A DNA stretch of 59,560 nucleotides from Parabacteroides sp. FAFU027. GTDB lineage: Bacteria > Bacteroidota > Bacteroidia > Bacteroidales > UBA7332. This document shows, piece after piece, positions 42,409 to 49,400 of this stretch (its first letter is position 1; each line of letters begins with the position of its first letter). The stretch is taken from positions 325,953 to 385,512 of the forward strand of contig NZ_JAKZKV010000005.1 in NCBI RefSeq assembly GCF_022808675.1, in the 5' to 3' direction. The notes beneath the pieces are model-generated. The model did not search any database, was not told where the DNA came from, and worked only from the letters and a program-made list of their open reading frames with translations. Position numbers and translations under genes: made by a program.

Positions 42409-42805
42409 TTGAGTTCAGTTTTCGGAGTTCGGCTGACTGGCAATAGCCGCATTGTTCGGTTTCCTCTTGCTCAATGAGCAGTTTTTTGCAGGATTCGCAA
42501 CGGTACCAGTGCTCGTCTGTATGATAATTGCCCCCTTCGATAAAAATGGCTTTGCCTTCCACAAAGGCCTGAGCAATGGTCCGGCGCGCCTTTTCATAGA
42601 TGCGCGTAAAGGTAGGCCTCGATACAGTCATCCGTTCAGCTGCCTGATCCTGTGTCAGCCCATCGTAGTCACACAGGCGAATTGCCTCGTACTCTTCAAA
42701 GAGCAGAATGACCGGTTCGAGCGTACTCATCGGTATGCCAAACGGCTTGAAACCCTCCATGGTAGGAGGAGCTGTTATCTTACGTTTCTGGGGCGTTCTT
42801 GCCAT
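42401..42805 (-). CDS. DUF134 family DNA-binding protein with C-terminal zinc ribbon
   Basis: A 134-residue protein from the start MARTPQKRKI. The DUF134 helix-turn-helix is at about residues 20-90 (EPVILLFEEYEAIRLCDYDG, then LTQDQAAERMTVSRPTFTRI). It is fused to a zinc ribbon (YRCESCKKLL, then QCGYCQ). DUF134 proteins resemble sigma region 4 and are believed to regulate nearby NifX-like genes. It starts about 40 bases from a perfect 16-bp palindrome in the divergent region, which may be its own operator. Confidence 0.9.
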   Translation of the reverse strand: MARTPQKRKITAPPTMEGFKPFGIPMSTLEPVILLFEEYEAIRLCDYDGLTQDQAAERMTVSRPTFTRIYEKARRTIAQAFVEGKAIFIEGGNYHTDEHWYRCESCKKLLIEQEETEQCGYCQSAELRKLNSNG

Positions 42806-42843
42806 CTGTAATTGATTTCTGGGCTGCAAATATAGCAGTTATT

Positions 42844-42875
42844 ATGAACATATGTTCATTTAATCACTACTTTTG
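42844..42875. promoter_or_regulatory. Palindromic operator and promoter between DUF134 and thioesterase genes
   Basis: The perfect palindrome ATGAACATATGTTCAT (42844-42859) is followed by the plus-strand -7 box TACTTTTG (42868-42875), 25 bases before the thioesterase start. The palindrome lies where the -33 to -10 spacer should be, so binding there would block the plus promoter and probably the DUF134 promoter. Confidence 0.65.
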
Positions 42876-42899
42876 CCACAGAATTAATCCGTCAGACAA

Positions 42900-43301
42900 A
42901 TGAAACAACGAATAGAATCCAGCGAAACCCGCCAGTTTAAGGCCATATTCCCCAGCACGTTAAATGCTAACGAAACGCTCTTTGGCGGACAGGCCATGCA
43001 GTGGATGGACGAGGTGGCCTATATTACCGCCACGCGCTTTACCCGACAACGTATGTTTACCGTTAACACGGAAAATATCCGTTTCCTGAAAACAATCTCC
43101 CCGGGCTCTTTCGTCGAGGTAGTGGGACGTGTGGAGAAGGCAGGTCCGGTCAAACTGACCGTACAGGTGGAAATCTACATGGAAGAGATGTATGGCGAGA
43201 AACGCGAAAAAGCGGTGGAAGGTGCATTTGTATTTGCTGCACTTGATGATGAGAATCGTCCCCGTCGCATCAGCTATCCTATCGGGATTACAACCCACTA
43301 A
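42900..43301 (+). CDS. Acyl-CoA thioesterase (hotdog fold, YciA/BFIT-like)
   Basis: A 133-residue single hotdog domain. The family phrase NANETLFGGQAMQWMDEVAY is complete, with the N-A-N/H-x-T-x-F-G-G start, and the later IRFLKTISPGSFVEVVGRVE is present. Such proteins hydrolyse acyl-CoA in the cytoplasm. It is transcribed away from DUF134 from a promoter with a palindromic operator. It is monocistronic: the following 190 bases carry the leader of the outer-membrane gene. Confidence 0.9.
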   Translation: MKQRIESSETRQFKAIFPSTLNANETLFGGQAMQWMDEVAYITATRFTRQRMFTVNTENIRFLKTISPGSFVEVVGRVEKAGPVKLTVQVEIYMEEMYGEKREKAVEGAFVFAALDDENRPRRISYPIGITTH

Positions 43302-43448
43302 TTTTGGGAAATCAGAGCCACTTCTGTAAAGTAAATAATCATAAACAGTAGCTACAAAGAGTGAGGTAAAAACTGGAGTACTGCCAGTTCAATTTTCAAA
43401 CTATACAAATATTATTCCAGCACATAAAACAAGGAGTTGAACAGAGAT

Positions 43449-43489
43449 GTTATTTGTAGAACCAAAGTTCTGAATGAAAGACAAATAAC
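43449..43489 (+). promoter_or_regulatory. Leader stem-loop before the intact outer-membrane gene
   Basis: GTTATTTGT/ACAAATAAC, the same 9-bp stem as at 29950, ends three bases before the ATG at 43493. The loop here can form an inner AGAAC/GTTCT stem. The stem would cover the ribosome entry region. Confidence 0.55.
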
Positions 43490-43492
43490 GTT

Positions 43493-44224
43493 ATGCGAAA
43501 ACTGCTGATATTAACCTGCCTGATTGCTCTATTGTGTGCACAAAAAAGCTACGCCGGGCCGCCCTTCAATACCGATGATCCGGAGCCGGTTGAATACAAA
43601 CATTGGGAATATTATGTTTCGACAGTAAACAACTACCAACAAGGAGTCTGGTCGGGAACATCACCGCATTTTGAAGTGAATTATGGTCTGGTACCTGATG
43701 TGCAGATACATTTGCTGATGCCGGTGAATTACACGACCGTACCGCATCAGAAAGCCTCTTTCGGATATACAGAGACCGAAGTGGGAGTCAAATTCCGTTT
43801 CCTGCAAGAAACCGATTCACGTCCACAGGGTGGAATCTTTCCAATCATTGAAGTACCCACGATAAAAAATGAGACATTCAGCAATGGAAAAGCCAAAATC
43901 TTCATCCCGGTCTGGGCGCAAAAGTCGTGGGGCAAATTAACCACATACGGAGGTATGGGATACTGGATCAATCCGGGAGAAGGCAACCGCAACTATATCT
44001 TCTCGGGCTGGGAGGTACAATACGACTTCTCTCCCACCCTGATGCTGGGTGGCGAGCTCTACTATCATTCATCGGATGCGATTGGTGTGAAACCTGTCAC
44101 AGCGTTTAATCTCGGAGGGTCAATCAATGCGAGCCCCAAAGTACATCTGATTTTCTCGGCAGGACACAGTCTGGTGAACGGAGGTTTCTTTACCTCCTAC
44201 CTGGGGCTATTATTGACTATTTGA
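43493..44224 (+). CDS. Outer-membrane beta-barrel-like protein (intact paralogue)
   Basis: A 243-residue protein with a signal peptide ending at SYAG. The mature part starts PPFNTDDPEPVEYKHWEYYV and is rich in alternating strands: DVQIHLLMPVNYTTVP, FGYTETEVGVKFRF, NYIFSGWEVQYDFSPTL, ending KVHLIFSAGHSLVN and YLGLLLTI. It looks like the phenol-degradation MetA-like outer-membrane family. Substrate unknown. The pseudogene at 29988 is its paralogue. Both have a 9-bp stem just before the start codon. Confidence 0.75.
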   Translation: MRKLLILTCLIALLCAQKSYAGPPFNTDDPEPVEYKHWEYYVSTVNNYQQGVWSGTSPHFEVNYGLVPDVQIHLLMPVNYTTVPHQKASFGYTETEVGVKFRFLQETDSRPQGGIFPIIEVPTIKNETFSNGKAKIFIPVWAQKSWGKLTTYGGMGYWINPGEGNRNYIFSGWEVQYDFSPTLMLGGELYYHSSDAIGVKPVTAFNLGGSINASPKVHLIFSAGHSLVNGGFFTSYLGLLLTI

Positions 44225-44236
44225 AAACTATCCCGG

Positions 44237-44458
44237 TTAAAATAGCTTCTGAATTATCCGGACGATTATTGACAACACCACACTGACTATAATCATCGTG
44301 GTTATTGGGAAATAAAACCTGAAGTTCTCCTTTTCAATACAAATGTCGCCGGGCAAATGGCCCAGCCAGGAGAACTTATCTCCCCAGAAATAGACTACGA
44401 TTCCTGCTATCACAGCGATTAAACCCAATAAAATCAGAACTTTTCCAGTATTATGCAT
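44237..44458 (-). CDS. DUF2905 small membrane protein
   Basis: A 73-residue protein with two helices around a short loop: ILLGLIAVIAGIVVYFWGDK, then FSWLGHLPGDICIEKENFRF and IIVSVVLSIIVRII. The LGxLPGDI loop is the DUF2905 marker. It is convergent with the outer-membrane gene, 12 bases away. Function unknown. Confidence 0.85.
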   Translation of the reverse strand: MHNTGKVLILLGLIAVIAGIVVYFWGDKFSWLGHLPGDICIEKENFRFYFPITTMIIVSVVLSIIVRIIQKLF

Positions 44459-44766
44459 AGTTTCCAGTGATAATTAGACGAACAAAGTTAATGGAAAGTA
44501 CACAATACACAGACACCCTCGATTTGTAATGCTGAGCGCTGCCTTTAGAAAACGCCCTCTTTACCATCCTTAACGCACCAACCAAAACCAACCATCTAAG
44601 GCACTTGTTTTATAAGAAAGTACCCTTTTAACCTAAACACTATCTGCAAAAGCGATTCTGCTTATCGTCAGGGAGGGCATTGGTTCCCGTTCCGATAGGA
44701 ACAACAAGATATACATAGAAAGAATTCCGAAAACAGCAGTATAATGTCATTATCCGCTGCAACTTA

Positions 44767-44960
44767 GAGCCTGTTTAAATTTTACCTAAACAATTTCATT
44801 ATGGAGAAGAGTCTCCTTTCTTTGCTCCTTTTTTAGCCTCTTTCGGGCATATTTTTCACTTTTCCCCCTTGATTTATCCCGCTAAATCAGCGGGATAAAA
44901 GCAAAAAATCTACTCCGAAATAGCCCTAAAAAAGTCGAGCAATAAAATTTAAACAGGCTC
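44767..44960. mobile_element. MITE with 18-bp terminal inverted repeats and TTA duplication
   Basis: A 194-base element with perfect 18-bp ends, GAGCCTGTTTAAATTTTA at the left and its reverse complement at the right. Flanks TTA on both sides (44764-44766, 44961-44963) look like a target duplication. The inside has no long frame and holds a hairpin ATCCCGCT...AGCGGGAT. The ends resemble IS5-group ends with TNA targets. It fills most of the 44459-44977 gap. Confidence 0.8.
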
Positions 44961-44977
44961 TTAAAATAGCAACCGCC

Positions 44978-45949
44978 ATGAAAAGGACTGTATTATATGT
45001 ATTTATGTCAGTCGGTTCCCTTTTTATGCACCTGAATGTTCATGCTAAGACGAAACACCGCCACTCTCGTAAATTTGCGGGACGCACCCTTATACATCGT
45101 ACCCATGCACATCATGCCAAACAGTCGCCTTATGCAGGAAATGGAATGCTTGCCGATGCTGTTAAGATCAATCGGATAAAGCAAAGGATTGATTCAATCT
45201 CCGCCTTTCGACCGAGTATTGCGACTGAAAATGAGGAAGACCTCTATCCGGCACTGGGATTGTACAACAACGACTGGAATACCAACGCAGTCAATCCTTA
45301 TAAGGAGATGAACAATCTTCCCGAATCTGTTGCGATAGATTTGTCTGCATTCAGCATGCCCTGCATGGGAGCAGTAACTTCCAACTACGGATTTCGCCCG
45401 AGTATGCATCGCTTTCACTATGGAACCGATCTGAAAGTAACCGTTGGAGAACCTATTCACGCTGCTTTTTCCGGAAAAGTACGTGTTGTAGCCTATCAGT
45501 CGGGCGGTTACGGACAAGTCATTGTAATCCGCCACAACAACGGATTGGAAACCGTTTACGGACACCTCTCCCGCCAGATCGTCAAAGTGGGACAATACGT
45601 CAAAGCCGGTGAAGTGATCGGATTGGGAGGAAATACAGGACATTCTACCGGTCCGCACCTTCACTTCGAAACCCGTTTCCTGGGTGTCGCAATCAATCCG
45701 GCTGAGATTATCGACTTTGAGAATAAAGTGACACACATGGATACCTATGTTTTCTATGCCGATACAAAAAAACGGAAGAGAGGCGAAGAACTGGCTAAAG
45801 TGGAAGGTATTGCTTACCACAAGGTGCAACTGGGAGACACTCTCCACTCTATCGCCGAAAAATACGGAACAACGGTGGATGTATTACGCCATCTGAACAG
45901 AATCAGAAATGGCATTATCAAAATGGGACAATTGATCAGAACGGCATAA
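44978..45949 (+). CDS. M23 peptidase with C-terminal LysM domain
   Basis: A 323-residue protein with a signal peptide ending near HVHAKT. A basic region rich in His and Arg follows (about residues 25-50). The M23 domain at about 120-255 has HYGTDL (H and D zinc ligands), YGHLSRQ and HLHFETRF (HxH), so all ligands are present. The last 45 residues are a LysM domain (YHKVQLGDTLHSIAEKYG). It probably cuts peptidoglycan cross-links in the periplasm. The methyltransferase start codon follows its stop directly. Confidence 0.93.
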   Translation: MKRTVLYVFMSVGSLFMHLNVHAKTKHRHSRKFAGRTLIHRTHAHHAKQSPYAGNGMLADAVKINRIKQRIDSISAFRPSIATENEEDLYPALGLYNNDWNTNAVNPYKEMNNLPESVAIDLSAFSMPCMGAVTSNYGFRPSMHRFHYGTDLKVTVGEPIHAAFSGKVRVVAYQSGGYGQVIVIRHNNGLETVYGHLSRQIVKVGQYVKAGEVIGLGGNTGHSTGPHLHFETRFLGVAINPAEIIDFENKVTHMDTYVFYADTKKRKRGEELAKVEGIAYHKVQLGDTLHSIAEKYGTTVDVLRHLNRIRNGIIKMGQLIRTA

Positions 45950-46498
45950 ATGATGTCAAATCTTATCAGACATATCCTTGGATACACATTAGGCTTAACG
46001 ATGTTTGGAATCCTGATACCCATGGGTCTGGTTAATCTGGGCGCATGGGATCATTCCGTTACACACATCAGCCTGATAGAATCGCAAGCCATACGCTGGA
46101 TCATCGCAACTCCGTTCCTGGTTGTCGGGGCCGTCTTTGCAATCTGGTCTAATATCTTTCTCTTTAATGTGGGAAAAGGCGGGCCTGCTCAGGCATTTAA
46201 TATCTCCATCAGTCCCAAAACCAAAAAGCTGGTGACGACCGGACCTTATCGTTATAGTCGCAATCCGATGATGTTTGGAGCATTTACGCTCTATTTCGGG
46301 GTGGGTATTCTACAGAATTCATTGATCTGCCTGCTGACGGTTTTGGCCTTTTTTACCTTCATGAGCTATATGATTAAGTTTTCCGAAGAAAAAAGGCTGC
46401 TGGATGATTTCGGCGATGAATATCTGGAGTACAAGAAAAAAGTATCCCGGTTTATTCCGATGAAACGAGCAAGATCAAATGTTCATAAAGGAGCATGA
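45950..46498 (+). CDS. Isoprenylcysteine carboxyl methyltransferase-family membrane protein
   Basis: A 182-residue protein with about four to five membrane helices and the ICMT/PEMT marker TTGPYRYSRNPMMFGAFTLY, then the C-terminal SEEKRLLDDFGDEYLEYKKK with the E-x-x-L...F-G-xx-Y motif. Members transfer methyl from SAM to lipids or small molecules in the membrane; the substrate here is unknown. It starts immediately after the M23 gene stop. Its last codons, AACGAGCAAGATC, are similar to sequence in front of the DegT gene. Confidence 0.85.
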   Translation: MMSNLIRHILGYTLGLTMFGILIPMGLVNLGAWDHSVTHISLIESQAIRWIIATPFLVVGAVFAIWSNIFLFNVGKGGPAQAFNISISPKTKKLVTTGPYRYSRNPMMFGAFTLYFGVGILQNSLICLLTVLAFFTFMSYMIKFSEEKRLLDDFGDEYLEYKKKVSRFIPMKRARSNVHKGA

Positions 46499-46505
46499 CA
46501 TTACA

Positions 46506-46569
46506 TGCGATGCCGATAGTTATCGGCACCATATGTAGCCAAAACAGAAATAATTAATGACATATGAAA
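46506..46569 (+). repeat. Dispersed repeat, copy B
   Basis: Second copy of the 11458-11521 repeat, with the dyad GCCGATAG-TTATCGGC slightly imperfect here. It also ends in AATTAATGACATATGAAA, but this ATG opens only a seven-codon frame (MKRIKQK). A further hairpin GCTCTACC...GGTAGAGC lies at 46617-46649. Confidence 0.8.
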
Positions 46570-46709
46570 AGGATTAAACAGAAGTAATACAGAAGCCCTG
46601 ATACAAATATTACGCGGCTCTACCGCTTCAGGTTACGTCGGGGTAGAGCACCAAAATATAAAATTCGCAATTCAAAGTCACGCTACTTTAACTTTAAACG
46701 ATATACAAA

Positions 46710-47099
46710 ATGAAAAGAACGTACACCACCGGTGAAAACGACCATCCCATTACCCTAGGAGTCAAAGTCAAAACCCAGGGCGTTGCGCATACGGTCGTTT
46801 ACAAAGCCAATGCCGGAGAAAAAGAGGTTGCAATTGCGCATTCCAATCCGACCGATGATCTGGGCGAGATAAAAGAATTTGTACTCGGCAAAGCTTCAGA
46901 GCTAAAGGATGATTATTTGCTCATTGTTTCGACAATTGATTTATCTAATCTGGACCAGACCCAATGGGACAATACCACCGTCAGATATCACCTGAATGGA
47001 GGGGCTTCCGGCAACCAAGCCTTTGAAGAAGATATGGACGATACCAAGATGACGCCGGACGGGAAATTAATTGTCACCAAACCAATCAAACTGAAATAG
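46710..47099 (+). CDS. Hypothetical protein, 129 aa
   Basis: A 129-residue soluble protein, not recognised. It starts MKRTYTTGENDHPITLGVKV and is rich in strands and polar residues (KANAGEKEVAIAHSNPTDDL, then LDQTQWDNTTVRYHLNGGAS). There is no signal peptide, cysteine or membrane span. The even beta pattern suggests an Ig-like or jelly-roll single domain. It is alone, between a dispersed repeat and a MITE. Codon use is ordinary. Confidence 0.6.
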   Translation: MKRTYTTGENDHPITLGVKVKTQGVAHTVVYKANAGEKEVAIAHSNPTDDLGEIKEFVLGKASELKDDYLLIVSTIDLSNLDQTQWDNTTVRYHLNGGASGNQAFEEDMDDTKMTPDGKLIVTKPIKLK

Positions 47100-47146
47100 A
47101 TACCCGAAATTAAAGAGGATAAGACTTCACGAGATAAGATTAATAC

Positions 47147-47448
47147 GGCTCTATAACGTTTTGTGTGGGTGATATATTAAAGGTTTAAACAATCATACTT
47201 ATCTAGCCACGAATCCACGAATATGTAATGTGTCTTTTCTTTTTTCAGTAATGAAAAAAGATTCGTGAAACTACGATTTTCAGTTCACCTGATTAACAAA
47301 AGGTTATATGGTGTGTTTAATTCGTGCATTCGTGGCTAAAATCATTTAGATAGAGTTTATCCTAAATTATCCCACGAAATCCTTTAGGTAAATTCTTTCC
47401 CTAAAAAGGACTCAATAGATACCTTGCCACACAAACCGTTATAGAGCT
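47147..47448. mobile_element. ISL3-type MITE with 8-bp target duplication
   Basis: A 302-base element. Ends are inverted and match at 20 of 22 positions, with CTCTATAACG and TTTGTGTGG in both. It is flanked by the 8-bp direct repeat ATTAATAC (47139-47146 and 47449-47456), the size expected for ISL3-family insertion. No transposase frame. Inside it is an inverted repeat TAGCCACGAAT...ATTCGTGGCTA (47204-47338). Confidence 0.85.
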
Positions 47449-47456
47449 ATTAATAC

Positions 47457-47753
47457 AATCAATCTTTATCCTTTGTTTAGCAGTCGTTTATCTGATAAAC
47501 AGACCAGCTATCCGATAAATCTTTATAAATGCTAAAAATCCATTCCGAAGGCAGCTCTTGTTACCTTCAGTTTGTTATATACCTGAAGATGATTTTATAA
47601 TCATCTATACTTACTGATAAGGTTTTCACATTGTTATGCTTCGTCACATGATTAGTTGTTAATCTGCTTTACCGACTAATAACCATCTCATATCCTTGCA
47701 GGATATTATTTTACAGGATTCGCTGTATTTAACCTAAACTGAACTTGTTGGTC
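47457..47753. other. Leader region of the LRR gene cluster
   Basis: About 300 bases between the MITE and the first LRR gene. It is A/T-rich, with runs CTGATAAACAGACCAGC and TATCCGATAAATC, and no open frame. A promoter for the LRR genes is probably here, but no convincing TTTG/TAnnTTTG pair was found. Confidence 0.4.
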
Positions 47754-49361
47754 ATGAAGAAGCTTATTTTTACCCTTGGATTTATTTTTATAGCATCCAT
47801 TGCTATCGGACAGGTTTACAAAACCGTCAATGCAACACCGGGAGGGTTAGATACCCTACTCACCTCTACAGAGAGAGTCACAGTTACAAATCTTACAATC
47901 AAAGGTTCCATAGATGCACGCGATTTCAGGTACATGCGTGATGAAATGTCTTCATTGTCAGTACTGGATATCAGCGAAGCGAATATTGCATCCTATACAG
48001 GTACTGACGGAACTGATAACTGGTCTGGTTTATCCGTTTTCTATCCATCTAAAGCCATTCCGGATTATGCCTTATACAGCAGCAATTCATTAACCTCCGT
48101 CATTGTAAATACCCAGGTAAACAGGATAAATGCAGAAGCATTTATGAACTGCAGTAATTTAATCTCCGTAACAGGGACCTCATCGGTTACAATCATCGGA
48201 GATAAGGCATTTTCTGATTGCTATAACCTATCCTCCATTACCGGATCTACAGTACTAAAAACGATCGGCGCTTCTGCATTCTCCAGCTGTAAAAGCCTGT
48301 CTTCAATAAATATCCCGGCGTCGGTAACCTCTATCGGGGACGGTGCTTTTTTCGGATGTGGGGCTCTGTTTATTGTAGATCCGGCCAACCTCTATTATTC
48401 CAGCAATGGAGGTGTACTTTTTAATAAGACTCAGACTACCTTATTACAATGCCCGTCCTCTCTTCGTGGACACTACACCCCTCCGGCTACAGTGACCAGC
48501 ATCGGGAACTATGCCTTTGCCTTTTGCGACAGTCTGACGTCAGTTACCATCCCAACCTCTGTGATCACGATTGGGGAAAACGCATTCAACTACTGCAAAA
48601 GCATAACCTCAATAGATATACCCAACTCGGTAACAACTATCGGCAGCTACGCATTTGCCCACTGCGATACACTTCTGTCTATTACGATACCCTCATCAGT
48701 GACCTCTATTGGTAATAATGCATTTACCGAATGTATAAATCTGGCTTCGGTATCACTTCCAGCTACATTGACCTCGATAAGCAGCAGTCTATTCTACAAA
48801 TGTAAGAACCTGACCTCAATCGATATCCCATCATCTGTTACCACTATCGGACCATATGCGTTCTATAACTGCACCGGTCTGACAACATTCTCTGTTCCTC
48901 TATCGGTAGGAGTTATCGGAGAAAATGCATTTTTCAATTGCAGTAACCTAACCTCATTTTATGTATCCCGCTCAGTCCCCATTGACCTGAGTAGTACCTA
49001 CTCTGTTTTTTATGGAATTGACCCTACTTGTATTTTATATGTCCCCCAAAATGCAAAAAGCGCTTATGCCAATGCTTATCAGTGGAAAGAGTTTTCCTCC
49101 ATTGTAGAATTAATTCCTACAGGGAAATCAGATGCTGTGATTGATAAACCTCAAATCTACACATCAGGCGACAGAATCCGGACAGAAGGCATTAACGGTC
49201 CGGCAATCCTCCGAATCTATAATACAGCAGGGAAACAGCTGATTGCTAAAAATATCTCAGGAGACGAATCTATTTCCATCTCTGAGCTGGCAAATGGAAT
49301 TTATATCGTACAACTAAATGTTGGAGAATTATCTGTAACCCGTAAAATTGTAAAGAACTGA
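47754..49361 (+). CDS. BspA-like leucine-rich-repeat surface protein 1 with T9SS-type C-terminus
   Basis: A 535-residue protein from MKKLIFTLGF, with signal peptide to about residue 20. An N-terminal module common to all four genes follows (TVNATPGGLDTLLTSTERVT, then KGSIDARDFRYMRDEMSSLS). The body is LRR_5 repeats of about 23 residues with the pattern SITIPSSVTSIGNNAFTECI. The end is a T9SS-like domain (AILRIYNTAGKQLIAKNIS, ELANGIYIVQLN, final KIVKN). It should be exported to the surface and may bind host or matrix proteins, as BspA does. First of four tandem paralogues. Confidence 0.9.
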   Translation: MKKLIFTLGFIFIASIAIGQVYKTVNATPGGLDTLLTSTERVTVTNLTIKGSIDARDFRYMRDEMSSLSVLDISEANIASYTGTDGTDNWSGLSVFYPSKAIPDYALYSSNSLTSVIVNTQVNRINAEAFMNCSNLISVTGTSSVTIIGDKAFSDCYNLSSITGSTVLKTIGASAFSSCKSLSSINIPASVTSIGDGAFFGCGALFIVDPANLYYSSNGGVLFNKTQTTLLQCPSSLRGHYTPPATVTSIGNYAFAFCDSLTSVTIPTSVITIGENAFNYCKSITSIDIPNSVTTIGSYAFAHCDTLLSITIPSSVTSIGNNAFTECINLASVSLPATLTSISSSLFYKCKNLTSIDIPSSVTTIGPYAFYNCTGLTTFSVPLSVGVIGENAFFNCSNLTSFYVSRSVPIDLSSTYSVFYGIDPTCILYVPQNAKSAYANAYQWKEFSSIVELIPTGKSDAVIDKPQIYTSGDRIRTEGINGPAILRIYNTAGKQLIAKNISGDESISISELANGIYIVQLNVGELSVTRKIVKN

Positions 49362-49400
49362 TCCGGCCGGTAAAATCTGACAGCTAATAAATAACAGGCT

